Positions 33,193 through 44,282 of a stretch of 64,000 nt of DNA are shown here, piece by piece. The stretch's first letter is position 1. Every line of letters starts with the position of its first letter. The notes under the pieces were generated by a model. The model was not told the origin of the DNA. It saw only the letters and a list, made by a program, of their open reading frames with translations, and did no database searches. The position numbers were made by a program, and so were the translations under genes. This stretch comes from Deltaproteobacteria bacterium (GTDB taxonomy: Bacteria > Myxococcota_A > UBA9042 > PHBI01), in the NCBI GenBank assembly GCA_020632715.1, contig JACKFA010000001.1, positions 124,001-188,000 of the forward strand, read 5' to 3'.

Positions 33193-34134
33193 ATGATCGT
33201 CCGGAACAACAACTCCTGGCTGTCCCTCATCTTCACGATCCGCGGGAGCGTGCTCGAGCGGATCCGCTACCGCCTGTTCGTCGTGTTCGGCGTGGCGGCG
33301 GCGGCGACCGCGGCGTTCGAGCTCGGGTGGCTCGGGGCGCACACGTCGCTGACGCCGCTCCCGTTCACGCTGGTCGGCTTCGCGCTGTCGATCTTCCTCG
33401 GGTTCCGCAACAGCGCGAGCTACGACCGCTACTGGGAGGGGCGCAAGCTCTGGGGGCAGCTCGTGAACACCTCGCGGTCGTTCACGCGGGAGGTGCTCAC
33501 GCTGGTCGCGCCAGCGTCGCCGGGCGACGAGGGCGCCGTGGGGGCGCTGCGGACGGAGCTCGTGCACCGGCACATCGCCTACGTGCACGCGCTCAAGATG
33601 CACCTCCGGGAGACGTGGCAGCTCGCGGACCTCGCGGGTCTCCTGCCGTCGGCGGAGCTCGCGGCGCTCGAGGGGGAGCGGAACCGCCCGAACGCGCTGC
33701 TCCAGCGTCAGGGGGAGCGGGTCGCGGAGGCGTGGCGGCGCGGGTGGATCCACCCCATGCACCTGCCGCTCCTCGAGCAGCAGCTCGTCGAGATCGCGAA
33801 CGTCCAGGGGGGCTGCGAGCGGATCCACAACACGCCGCTGCCGCACGCCTTCATCGTGCTGCTGCACCGGATCGTGAGCGCCTACTGCTTCTCGCTCCCG
33901 TTCGGCATCGTGGAGACCACCCACTACCTGACGCCGCTCGTCGCGGTGATGGTCGGCTACGCCTTCTTCGGGCTCGACGCCATCGGCGACGAGATCGAGG
34001 AGCCGTTCGGCCTCGACCGGAACGACCTCCCGCTGTCGGCCATCGCCACGAACATCGAGATCGTGCTGCGACAGCGCCTCGGCGAGGCGGACCTCCCCGA
34101 CGCGCCGAAGCCCGTCGACGAGGTCCTCACCTGA
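33193..34134 (+). CDS. Bestrophin-family (UPF0187/YneE) chloride channel-like membrane protein
   Basis: 313 residues. Seen: N-terminal MIVRNNNSWLSLIF, two membrane segments (LFVVFGVAAAATAAFELGWL, and the FTLVGFALSIFLGFRNSASYDRYWEGR signature whose RNSASYDRYWEGR part is diagnostic), then a cytoplasmic helical region (HIAYVHALKMHLRE) and two late membrane helices (FIVLLHRIVSAYCFSLPFGI, LTPLVAVMVGYAFFGLD) followed by DEIEEPFG, also conserved. Bacterial homologues form pentameric anion or cation channels. ATG at 33193; ribosome site weak. Convergent with the giant repeat lipoprotein, only 33 bp apart. Confidence 0.92.
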   Translation: MIVRNNNSWLSLIFTIRGSVLERIRYRLFVVFGVAAAATAAFELGWLGAHTSLTPLPFTLVGFALSIFLGFRNSASYDRYWEGRKLWGQLVNTSRSFTREVLTLVAPASPGDEGAVGALRTELVHRHIAYVHALKMHLRETWQLADLAGLLPSAELAALEGERNRPNALLQRQGERVAEAWRRGWIHPMHLPLLEQQLVEIANVQGGCERIHNTPLPHAFIVLLHRIVSAYCFSLPFGIVETTHYLTPLVAVMVGYAFFGLDAIGDEIEEPFGLDRNDLPLSAIATNIEIVLRQRLGEADLPDAPKPVDEVLT

Positions 34135-34136
34135 TC

Positions 34137-34166
34137 GTGAGCCGTCGCGCCGCGGCGCGCCCTCAC
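34137..34166. terminator. Hairpin between convergent genes
   Basis: GTGAG / CTCAC outer arms enclose the 14-bp palindrome CGCGCCGCGGCGCG in the 33-bp gap between bestrophin and the giant lipoprotein gene. A candidate bidirectional terminator without a T run. Confidence 0.45.
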
Positions 34167-34167
34167 C

Positions 34168-37100
34168 TCACGGGATCGGCCGGCAGCTCGCCCTCAGCTC
34201 CGTGACCCGCCCGCCGGCGAGCACGGGGTCGGTGAACCCGGAGAGGCCGGTCATCACCTCGCCCGCGGCGCACAGGGTCTTGCCCGTGTTCGCGCCCGGC
34301 GTGCCGCTGCCGTCGATGGCGCCGCGGCGCGCCGCGCCGTCGGGCGACGCGTCCGTCGCGATGCTCTTCAGCGACAGGCAGAGCGGCACGAGCTCGGTGA
34401 ACGACCCCGTGCCGACGCCGGAGGTCCAGAGGCCCTCGACGCCGACCATCGCCTCGCCCGGGTTGCACCCGACCGGGCCCGCCGCGGTGCCCGTGCCGGC
34501 GCCGATGGTCGCGGTCGCCGTCGTGTCGCGGCCGAGGACCAGCCACGACAGGAAGATCGGCTCGCAGACGGCGTGCACGCTCTCGATCACCGTGCTCGTC
34601 GTGCCCGCGAGCGCGGTGGCCACGTAGCCATCCGGACAGGGGGCCGTCGCCGCGAGCGTGTTCGTCGCCGACGGGTCGAGGTCCTGCGCCGCCGACGTGG
34701 CAGCCCCGAGCGTCGGGCACACCGGCGCGTACGTGTGGCTCCCGAGCGTCGCGATGTTCGTGCTCGACGGCGTGAGGACCTCCCACTCGCTGTCCGCCGT
34801 GTTCGTCCCGGCCGACGAGGCCCAGTCCGTGTTCCCCTTCAAGATCGACGATTTCCGCTTCACGACGTGGTCCAGCGTCGCCCCGCTGACCCCCGCGATC
34901 GACCAGCCCGCGCTCGACACCGGCGTCCCGTCCGTGCCGATCTGGTCGATCCGATCTCGCCTCCCTTGACCAGCGCGACGGATCGTTGCCGTTCCAACCC
35001 GAGGAAGCTCGTCGAGTCGTCGCACTGCGTCGAGATGCTGCTCGACGGCGAGTTCACGCACACGACGAACACGTCGCCGGGCTGGATGGTGCCCGTCAGC
35101 GCGTGCTCTGCGCGGTTGGACGACCACGACTTGTTGCCCGAGCCGTAGTCGATCTTCCAGAGCTCGTAGCCGCCCGCGGCGAGGTCCACCGCGTGGTCCG
35201 TGCCGTTGAAGATCTCAATCGCCTTCTCGCCGCTCTGCGTGCCGTCGAGGTACTTCGAGATGAACAGGTCCGGGGCCGGACACGGCGTCGCCGTCACGCT
35301 GATCGAGAACGCGCCCTCGACCCCGTTCGCCGCGTCCACGACGATGAAGAACATCTGGTCCTGGAGCATCCCGAGCTCGAGCTTCTCGACCCCGGCCGCG
35401 CCCGCGCCGTTCGCCCAGCCGTAGCACTCGGTCGACTCGCACAGCGGGTTTCCGAGGTCGGAGAAGGCGTACACGATGAGATCCGCCGTCGTCGGCGTCA
35501 GCGTCACCTCGTACACCCCGTCCGACGGCGCCGTGAACACGAACACCTGGTCCGTCCCGAGGCCGTCGTTCGGCGTCGCCGTCCCCTGCGCCGGGCACCC
35601 GTCGGGCGTCAGCGCGTCCGACAGCAGCGTGCCCGTCGTGTCCCCGGGCGTCGACGTGTCCAGCGCCAGCACGGTCGCCGCCGGGCACGTGTTCCCCGGC
35701 GAGTCCTCGCTGTCGTCGCACACGAGCCCGAGCCCGTCCCCGTCGAGGTCCGTCTGGTCCGGGTTCGGGTCGATCGGGCAGTTGTCACAGACCGTGCCGA
35801 CCGCGTCGCCGTCGGGGTCCGCCTGGTCGGCGTTCTGGGTGTACGGGCAGTTGTCGTCGCAGCTCGCCGTCACCCCGTTCGCGCACGTCGACGCCCCGCC
35901 GTCGTCGAGGATCGCGTCGTTGTCGTCGTCGAGGTCCTCGTCGGAGTCGCGGCAGCCGTCGTCGTCGTTGTCCGAGTTGGTCGTCCCGTGGACCCCCGGC
36001 TCCCGCGCCCAGCCCTTCACGCTGGTCACGGCCCCCGTGTCCCCGGTCGGCCCGCTCGCGTCGGGATCGCAGCGGTCCGCGCTGTCGATCTTGCCGTCGT
36101 TGTCGTCGTCGTTGTCCTCCGTGGCGTCGTCCCGGCAGCCGTCGCCGTCGTAGTCCGTCCCCGGCGCCGCCCCGTTCAGGACCGTCGCCGTCCACGTCTT
36201 CTCGCTCCCGACGGCGCCCGTGTCGCCGCTCGGACCGCTCGCGTCGGGATCGCAGAGGTCCGCCCCGTCGGTGACGCCGTCGTTGTCGTCGTCCGGATCC
36301 TCCCCGGCGTCCTGGCAGCCGTCGTCGTCCCAGTCCGACCCCGGCGCGCCCGTCGTGCCTATCGTGCGCGACCACCCCTTCGTGCTCCCGACGGCGCCCG
36401 TGTCACCCGCCGGCCCGCTCGCGTCCGGATCGCACCGGTCCGCCGAGTCGCTCGCGCCGTCGTTGTCGTCGTCGAGGTCCTCCCCCGCGTCCTGGCAGCC
36501 GTCGTCGTCCCAGTCGGACCCGGGCGCCCCCGACGTCCCGACCGTGCGCGTCCACGCCTTCGTGCTCCCGACCGCGCCCGTGTCCCCGCTCGGGCCGCTC
36601 GCGTCCGGATCGCACCGGTCGACCGAGTCGCTCGCGCCGTCGTTGTCGTCGTCCAGATCCTCCCCGGAGTCCTGGCAGCCGTCGTCGTCCCAGTCCGTCC
36701 CCGGCGCCGCCTGCGTCCCGATGGACCGGGTCCACCCCTTCGCGCTCCCGACCGCGCCCGTGTCGCCCGTCGGCCCGCTCGCGTCGGGGTCGCACCAGTC
36801 CGCCGCGTCGAGCGCGCCGTCGTTGTCGTCGTCCGTGTCCTCGCCCGAGTCCTGGCAGCCGTCGTCGTCCCAGTCCGTCCCGGGCGACGCCGCCGTCCCG
36901 ATCGAGCGCGTCCAGTCCTTCGCGCTCCCGACGGCCCCCGTGTCCCCGGTCGGCGTGCCCGCGTCGGGATCGCAGAGGTCGACCGCGTCGAGCGCGCCGT
37001 CGTTGTCGTCGTCCGTGTCCTCGCCGGAGTCCTGGCAGCCGTCGTCGTCCCAGTCCGACCCCGGCGCGCCCGCCGTCCCGACCGTCCGCGTCCACCCCTT

Positions 37101-40100
37101 CGTGCTCCCGACCGCGCCCGTGTCGCCCGTCGGCCCGGTCGCGTCCGGGTCACAGCGGTCCACCGCGTCGAGCGCGCCGTCGTTGTCGTCGTCCGTGTCC
37201 TCGCCCGCGTCGCGGCAGCCGTCGCCGTCCCAGTCCGTCCCGGGCGCCCCGGCCGTGCCGGTCGTCGCCGTCCAGCCCTTGTCGCTGAGCGTCGCCCCGA
37301 GGTCGCCGGTCGGCCCGCTCGCGTCCGGATCGCACTGGTCGTTCGTGTCGAGGACGCCGTCGTTGTCGTCGTCCGTGTCCTCCGACGTGCTGTCGCGGCA
37401 GCCGTCCGCGTCGTAGTCCGTCCCGGGCGCGGACCCCGTCGTCACCGTCGACGTCCACCCCTTCTGGCTCGCGACCGCCCCGGTGTCGGGCGCGGCGCCC
37501 GCGTCCGGATCGCACCGGTCCGCCCCGTCGGCGATCCCGTCGTTGTCGTCGTCGTCATCCTCCGCCGACGCGTCGCGGCAGCCGTCGCCGTCGTAGTCGG
37601 TCCCCGGCGTGCTCCCGGATCCGGTCGCAGCCACCCAGTTCTTCTCGCTCCCGACGGCGCCCGTGTCCGGCGCCGCCCCGGCGTCCGGGTCGCACCAGTC
37701 CGCCGCGTCCGCGACCCCGTCGTTGTCGTCGTCGGTGTCCTCGCCCGAGTCCTGGCAGCCGTCGTCGTCCCAGTCGGAGCCCGGCGCGCCCGCCGTCCCG
37801 ACCGTCCGCGTCCACCCGATCGCGCTCCCCATCGCGCCGAGGTCGTTCCCGCCGGTGTCGTCGGGGTCGCACAGGTCGCTGCTGTCGGCCTTCCCGTCGT
37901 TGTCGTCGTCGTCGTCCTCGGTCGTCGCGTCGCGGCAGCCGTCCGCGTCCCAGTCGCTCCCGGGCGCGCCGGCCGTCCCGGCCGTCGACGTCCACCCCTT
38001 CTCGCTCCCGACCGCCCCCGTGTCGCCGGTCGGCCCGCTCGCGTCGGGATCGCAGCGGTCCACCGCGTCGCCTACGCCGTCGTTGTCGTCGTCCGTGTCC
38101 TCGCCGACGTCCTGGCAGCCGTCGTCGTCCCAGTCGCTCCCCGGCGCGCCCGCCGTCCCGACCGTCCGCGTCCACCCCTTCGTGCTCCCGACCGCGCCCG
38201 TGTCACCGGCCGGCCCGCTCGCGTCCGGATCGCAGCGGTCCACCGCGTCGAGCGCCCCGTCGTTGTCGTCGTCCGTGTCCTCGCCCGAGTCCTGGCAGCC
38301 GTCGTCGTCCCAGTCGCTCCCCGGCGCGCCCGCCGTCCCGACCGTCCGCGTCCAGCCCTTCGCGCTCCCGACCGCGCCCGTGTCGCCGGCGCCGGTCGCG
38401 TCGGGATCGCACAGGTCGCTCGCGTCGGCCTTGCCGTCGTTGTCGTCGTCGTCGTCCTCGCTCGCGGCGTCGCGGCAGCCGTCGCCGTCCCAGTCGCTCC
38501 CCGGCGCACCAGCCGTCCCGACCGTCGACGTCCAGCCCTTCTCGCTCCCGACCGCCCCCGTGTCGGGCGCCGTCCCCGCGTCCGGATCGCACGCGTCCGC
38601 GGCGTCGAGGACCCCGTCGTTGTCGTCGTCGCCGTCCTCGGCCGCCGCGTCCCGGCAGCCGTCCGCGTCCCAGTCGCTCCCCGGCGCGCCCGCCGTCCCG
38701 ACCGTCGACGTCCACCCCTTCTCGCTCATCACCGCGCCCGTGTCGGGGGCCGCGCCAGCGTCGGGATCGCAGCGGTCGACGGCGTCGGCGATCCCGTCGT
38801 CGTCGTCGTCGTCGTCCTCCGCCGCCGCGTCGCGGCAGCCGTCCTGATCGTAGTCCGTCCCGGGCGTCCCGCCCGACCCCACCGTCGACGTCCAGCCCTT
38901 CTCGCTCCCGACGGCGCCCGAGTCCCCGCTCGGCCCGCTCGCGTCGGGGTCGCAGCGGTCCGCCGCGTCGCCTACGCCGTCGTTGTCGTCGTCCGGATCC
39001 TCGTTCGCGTCCTGGCAGCCGTCGTCGTCCCAGTCGTTCCCGGGCGCCGCCGTCGTCCCGACCGTGCGCGTCCAGCCCTTCTGGCTCCCCTGCGCGCCGA
39101 GGTCCCCGGCGCCGCTCGCGTCCGGATCGCAGAGATCGGCGGCGTCGAGCTTGCCGTCGTTGTCGTCGTCGCCGTCCTCGTCGCTGTCGCGGCAGCCGTC
39201 GTCGTCCCAGTCGCTCCCCGGCGCCCCCGCCGTCCCGACGGTCCGCGTCCACCCGACGACGCTGCCCATCACGCCGACGTCGCCCGCCCCGCCCGCGTCG
39301 GGGTCGCAGAGGTCGCTCGCGTCGGCCTTGCCGTCGTTGTCGTCGTCGTCGTCCTCGGCGGCCGCGTCCCGGCAGCCGTCCTCGTCCCAGTCCGACCCGG
39401 GCGCGCCCGCGGTCCCCTTCGACGACGTCCAGCCCTTCTCGCTCGACACGACCCCCGAGTCGCCGCTCGGGCCGCTCGCGTCGGGATCGCAGGCGTCGAC
39501 CCCGTCGGCGACGCCGTCGTTGTCGTCGTCCGTGTCCTCCGCGGCGGCGTCGCGGCAGCCGTCCGCGTCGTAGTCCGTGCCCGGCGCGCCGGCCGTCCCG
39601 ACGCCCGACGTCCAGCCCTTCTCGCTCATGACCGCGCCCGTGTCCGGGGCGGCGCCCGCGTCGGGATCGCAGCGGTCGACCGCGTCGCTCACCCCGTCGT
39701 TGTCGTCGTCCTGGTCCTCGGCCGACGCGTCCCGGCACCCGTCGCCGTCGTAGTCCGTCCCGGGGACGCCCCCCGTCCCCACCGTCGAGGTCCAGCCCTT
39801 CTCGGACGACGCCGTCCCCGTGTCCTCCGCCGGCCCGCTCGCGTCGGGATCGCAGCGGTCGACGTCGTCGCTGACGCCGTCGTTGTCGTCGTCCTGGTCC
39901 TCGCCCGCGTCGCGACAGCCGTCACCGTCGTAGTCCGTCGCCGCGTTCGCGGTCCAGCCGAGGTCGCCGCGCGCGCACGCGTCGGCCGCGTCGAGCTTGC
40001 CGTCGTTGTCGTCGTCCTGGTCCTCGCTCGCGTCCTGGCAGCCGTCGTCGTCGTGGTCGGTCCCGCTCCCCGAGGTCCAGCCGAGCTCGCCCCGCGCGCA

Positions 40101-42239
40101 GAGGTCGCCGTCGTCCGACTTGCCGTCGTTGTCGTCGTCCTGGTCCTCGGCCGAGTCCTGACAGCCGTCCGTGTCGTGATCGGTCGCGGCCGACGAGGTC
40201 CAGCCGAGGTCGCCGTCCTTGCAGCTGTCCGCGACGTCGCTGATCCCGTCGTTGTCGTCGTCGAGGTCCTCGACGGCGTCCTGGCAGCCGTCGTAGTCGC
40301 GGTCGGTCGCCTCCGACGAGGTCCAGCCCTTGTCCCCCTGCGGGCACGCGTCGGACACGTCGGCCACGCCGTCGTCGTCGTCGTCGTCGTCGACGCAGTC
40401 GGCGAGCGCGTCCCCGTCGTAGTTCGGGAAGTCGTCGTCCGTGACGCCGTTGCAGTCGTTGTCCACGCCGTCGCAGGTCTCGCCCGCGACCGACCCGAGC
40501 GTCGAGCACGTGAGCGAGAGCGTGTCCTCGCCGCACACGACCGTCCCGCCGCTGCACGCGCCCGTCCCGCAGGCGTCGCCCTTGACCTTGTCCGCGTCCG
40601 CCGTGAACGGCCCGCCGTCGAACTTCACCGTCCCGCCGGCGAGGTAGGGGCCGTCCGTCACGTCGTTGCAGTCGTTGTCGAGCCCGTCGCACACGTCGTC
40701 GACCGGCCGCACGTCCCCGACGCAGAGCACGACGCCCTTGTCGGTCGCGGTGTTGTTGCACACCTCGACGCCGGTCGAGCACTCGCCGACGTCGCTCCCG
40801 CAGACGGCGCCGCCGCCGGGGTTGCCGTCGTCGATGGCGCCGTCGCAGTCGTCGTCGACGCCGTTGCACACGTCGTCCGCGCCCGGGTGCACGCTGTCGT
40901 CGCCGTCGTTGCAGTCGACGCCGGCGGGCCAGCCGTCGCCGTCGCCGTCGGTCACCCCGTCACAGGGCAGGTCGCCTGCGATGCAGTTCTGGTCGATGCC
41001 GTCGCCGCAGCGCTCGTCCGCGTTCGGGTGCGAGAGGGGGTCCGTGTCGTCGCAGTCGCCCTGGGCGGCCGTGTAGCCGTCGCCATCCTGGTCGCCGGCC
41101 GCGCACCAGGTGGGCTCCCCGTCGCAGTTCTTGTCGCACGCGGCGGTCGCCGCGGCGTCGCCCTGGTTCGCGAGGGGGCAGCAGGGCTCCGGCGCGCCGT
41201 CGTAGATCCCGGAGTCGAAGTCGTTGCAGTCGCGCGGGGCGGACTGGCCGTCGCCGTCGATGTCCGCGGCCTCGCAGCCCTCGTCGGTGTCGCCGTCGCA
41301 GTCGTCGTCGACGGCGTTGCCGCAGGTCTCGTCGCTCTTGTTCCCGTCCGTGCTGCACGCGAGCGCGGTGGCGCTGCCGCAGACGACCGTCCCGCCCTCG
41401 CACGCGCCGGTGCCGCAGCTCGCCCCCTTCGTCAGGGTCTGCCCGCCGTAGCTCAGGACGAAGCCCTCGTCGGTCTGGTCGTCGCAGTCGTTGTCGACGT
41501 CGTCGCAGCGCTCCGCGAGCCCGGGGGCGACGTTCGGATCGCCCACGCCGCAGCCCGCGGCGGCCTCGGCGCAGTCGGCCACGCCGTCGCTGTCGGCGTC
41601 GACGCAGGCCACGTCGCCGCCGGAGCAGTCGTTGTCGAGGGTGTCGCTGCAGGGCTCGCAGGCGTCCTCCGTGCCCCAGGGGTTCGCGCTCGCGTCGCCC
41701 GGCTCGCAGTCCGAGAAGACGCTCGTCGTCGACGCGCAGCACCCGGCGAGGCTGCAGTCGAGGAAGCCGTCGGCGTCCGCGTCGCAGTCGACGCCGGCGG
41801 GGGTCGCGAGGAGCCGCGCGACGACCTGCCCCTTCTTCGCGAGATCGACCTCGCCCTCCCAGGAGGTGACCGTGCGGGCGCCGGCGCGCCCCGCGATCTG
41901 CAGCGTGACCACCCCGCTCGAGGCGGCGAACGTCGACGCCCGGTACTGCACCTTGACGATGACCGGCGCGACCGTCGGATCGGCGCTCGCGCTCAGCGGC
42001 AGGACGTACTCGGGGTCGTTCGGGGAGGCCGGCCAGGAGACCGTCCCGCCCTGCCCGTCGCTCGCGACCGCGAGGAAGCGGATCGCGTCGAGGGTCGAGC
42101 CGTCGGCGGGCGCGTCGGAGGAGACGGCGAGGTAGAGCGTGTCGTAGACGACCTCGTCGCCGCACCCGGCGGCGGTGAGGGAGAGCAGCGCGGCGGCGAC
42201 GACGGCGACGACCCCGGCCCGGTTCCACGATGAGCGCAT
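34168..42239 (-). CDS. Giant repeat lipoprotein: MopE motifs, 26 TSP3-like tandem repeats, lamin-tail-like domain; one frameshift
   Basis: ATG at 42239 with GGGAG upstream; lipoprotein signal ending LTAAGC. About 2430 residues precede a frameshift at about 34951. After a strand-rich N-terminal domain come at least five MopE-type metal sites (CDDVDNDCDDQTDEG, CNGVDDDCDGAIDDG). Four short repeats (about 41 residues) and 22 long ones (about 60 residues, built on DDDNDGxxDxxDxCDPDA and WDDDGCQD) follow, then TSP3 units, a strand-rich domain (TAPSDGVYEVTLTP) and a lamin-tail-like domain (AIEIFNGTDHAVDLAAGGYEL). The domain continues in another frame (IDQIGTDGTPVSS) to the stop at 34168; without repair the product ends at 34860. 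Adding one base at the CC pair 34951-34952 restores it. Likely calcium-binding at the cell surface. Confidence 0.82.
35913..39875 (-). repeat. Tandem array of 22 units of about 180 bp (59-61 codons)
   Basis: Units repeat with an almost exact 180-bp period (3963 bp for 22 units). Each codes for xxDxxDxCDPDA, a Gly/Asp/Thr linker (GDTGAVGS), KGWTRTVGTAGAPGSDW and DDDGCQDxGEDxDDDNDG. Neighbouring units differ by scattered substitutions, so the array is diverged rather than freshly expanded; units in the centre and 3' part are the most alike. Confidence 0.9.
39876..40367 (-). repeat. Four shorter tandem units of about 123 bp
   Basis: Coded in the same protein just before the long array. The pattern is VADVSDACPQGDKGWTSS, then ATDRDYDGCQDAVEDLDDD. 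They lack the SGPTGDTGAVGS linker of the long units and appear to be the ancestral, shorter form. Confidence 0.8.
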
Positions 42240-42490
42240 GTCCGACTCCCGGCGCCGCGCGGGCGCCCGCTCTGGGACGGGGCGCACGGAGGCGGCGCCT
42301 CGCTCGGCCCCCCTCCACGCGACCGGCGCGCCGCGTTGTCCATCGGCGCGCCCCCCATCGGTTCATCTCGGCGGAGGGTATCAAGGGGTCTCGGGACGAA
42401 ACAACTGCACACGGGCGCGAAAACGCTCCGCGGACGGGTCGCCCGGAGAGGTCGCGACCGGGCGCCGGACCGCGCCGGAGGCGCGCTCGC

Positions 42491-44191
42491 TCAGTAGGAG
42501 ACGATCTCCACGGTCGCGCCGTTGTCGTAGACGTCGACGGCCACGACGGGGGTCTTGGTGACGAGGTCGTGGCTGATCGTCGGATCGAGGATCCGCTCGA
42601 GGACGTCGTGGGCCGTGGCGAGGAGGTCCGTGTTGCCGAGCATCGGATCGGCCTCGTCCTCCGGGTCGCGCGCGATGCCGCCGTGGTAGTTGATGCGGTC
42701 CTGCACGAGCACGTCCGCGGCGTCGACGAGGGGCTCGCCCGAGGAGCTCAGGTGATCGCGGGGCCCGAGGCGCGCGCGATAGCTGAAGAGCTTGGGGCCG
42801 AGGGGCTCGCCCTCGTCGAGGAGGCCGCTCGCGCGGAGGTGGCGCGTCGTCGGGGTGACGACGGTCCGGGGCGGGGTCGTCGTCGTCCGCGCGGGCGCCG
42901 TCGTGGCGCGCACGGCCGCCGACGAGCCCGACGTCGGCGAGCCCGACGTCGACGAGCCCGACGTCGCCACGCTCACCACCACCGCGACGAGGCCGCCGAC
43001 CGCGACGACCACGAGCGGCACGAGCCACGCGGGCACCCCCTTCGTCCGCGGCGGCGCCGGCGCCGGCACCCCGGGGCGCGAGGCCGTCATGGTGGCCTCG
43101 GGCGCGGGGACCGACGGGCCGCGGGGCGTCGCGTCGACCGTGTCCTCGACCGGCGCCGCGGCGACCGGGGCAGCCTTCGGGCGCTCGCGCGTCGGCGGGG
43201 GCGTGACCACCGGCATCGCGCCGAAGTCGCGCTTGGCCGCGGTCCGGGTGGCGGCGAGCAAGGGGTTGACGGCGTCCGCCGCGGGAGAGGCCGCGGGGGG
43301 CGGCGTCGCCTGCGCGGGCGGGGCCGCGGTGGCGCTCGCGACGGCGCGGTCGAGCTCCTCGAGGGCCTGCCGCCCGGCGAGGGGCCGGTGGGCGCGATCC
43401 TTCTCGAGGAGGCGGTCCACCCAGGCGGCGAGGGGACCCGGGAGCGCCGGCACCGCCTCGGCCGCGCGCGGCGGCGGATCGTTGCAGTGCATGCCGAGGA
43501 GCGGCAGCAGGATGTCGGTCGCGCTCGGCGGTGGCTCGAAGGGGGGCGCGCCCGCGAGCATCTCGAAGACGACGCAGCCGAGGGCGTAGAGATCGGTGCG
43601 CGGGTCGACGGTCTCGCCGCGCCAGAGCTCGGGCGCCATGTAGTAGGGCGTGCCGATGAGGCCCTGGGTGCCGGCGCCCGTGCCGACGAGCGAGCGGGCG
43701 ATGCCGAAGTCGAGGACCTTCACGTGGTCGGGATCGCCCGGGAGGTCCACGAGCATGATGTTCGCGGGCTTGATGTCGCGATGGACGATCTGGCGGCCGT
43801 GCTCGTGCGCCTCCCAGAGCGACTTCAGGACCTGGCGCGCGATGTGGACGACGCGCGGCCACGGGAGCGGCCCGTCGTCGCGGATGACGACGTTCAGGGG
43901 GCGCCCGGCGAGGTACTCCATGACGAGGTAGAAGACGCCGTCGTCGACGCCGAAGTCGACGACCCGGATCGTGTGCGTCGAGCGGAGCTGGGCTGCGTTC
44001 TGGGCCTCGAGCTGGAAGCGCTTGACCGCGTGATCGTCGAGGGCCGCCGTGCCGTGGAGGAACTTGATGGCGACGTCGCCGCCGGTCGCCTCGTGGCGCG
44101 CGCGGTAGACGGCGCCCATGCCGCCCGAGCCGAGGCGCTCCTTGACCGCGTACTTGCCGGCGATCAGGCGGCCGATGAGCTTGTCCGTCAC
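42491..44191 (-). CDS. Hanks-type serine/threonine protein kinase with single membrane helix
   Basis: 566 residues. The GTG at 44191 has GGGGGAG upstream and is preferred to a TTG at 44236. Catalytic domain: glycine loop LGSGGMGAVYRA (20-31), VAIK (Lys43), HRDIKPANI (137-145), DFGIA (161-165), GTPYYMAPE and a region XI ending near residue 270. A Pro/Ala linker follows, then one membrane helix (about 389-410), a Ser/Gly/Thr stretch with GSSTSGSPTSG and an extracytoplasmic domain of about 130 residues ending in VVAVDVYDNGATVEIVSY, which is not recognised and may sense a ligand. Such kinases are abundant in myxobacteria. It lies downstream of the M1 peptidase gene on the same strand, with 91 bp between them. 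Confidence 0.92.
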   Translation of the reverse strand: MTDKLIGRLIAGKYAVKERLGSGGMGAVYRARHEATGGDVAIKFLHGTAALDDHAVKRFQLEAQNAAQLRSTHTIRVVDFGVDDGVFYLVMEYLAGRPLNVVIRDDGPLPWPRVVHIARQVLKSLWEAHEHGRQIVHRDIKPANIMLVDLPGDPDHVKVLDFGIARSLVGTGAGTQGLIGTPYYMAPELWRGETVDPRTDLYALGCVVFEMLAGAPPFEPPPSATDILLPLLGMHCNDPPPRAAEAVPALPGPLAAWVDRLLEKDRAHRPLAGRQALEELDRAVASATAAPPAQATPPPAASPAADAVNPLLAATRTAAKRDFGAMPVVTPPPTRERPKAAPVAAAPVEDTVDATPRGPSVPAPEATMTASRPGVPAPAPPRTKGVPAWLVPLVVVAVGGLVAVVVSVATSGSSTSGSPTSGSSAAVRATTAPARTTTTPPRTVVTPTTRHLRASGLLDEGEPLGPKLFSYRARLGPRDHLSSSGEPLVDAADVLVQDRINYHGGIARDPEDEADPMLGNTDLLATAHDVLERILDPTISHDLVTKTPVVAVDVYDNGATVEIVSY

Positions 44192-44282
44192 GGCTCCCCC
44201 CGTGGCGCGTCGAGAGACGGGCGATAGAGGGAACAATGCCCGAGACCGCGCTGGTATGCCACCGGTCGCGGGCGCGTCGCCG

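Noticed and set aside
34168..35127. A separate 319-residue gene downstream of the giant lipoprotein
   Set aside because: Its first 50 residues are an out-of-frame reading of the upstream domain and the rest continues the lamin-tail-like domain; one added base joins both frames.
35913..39875. CRISPR-like regular repeats
   Set aside because: The 180-bp units are in-frame protein repeats without short identical repeats and unique spacers.
34986..42233. A 2415-residue open frame on the plus strand
   Set aside because: It is antisense to the giant lipoprotein. Its product is made of Arg/Val/Ala runs caused by the GC-rich Asp-coding repeats; it has no domain and no ribosome site.
42918..42965. 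Short GACGAGCCCGACGT repeats in the kinase linker as a regulatory site
   Set aside because: They lie in frame within the Ser/Gly/Thr linker of the kinase and are explained by coding for GSSTSGSPTSG-like sequence.
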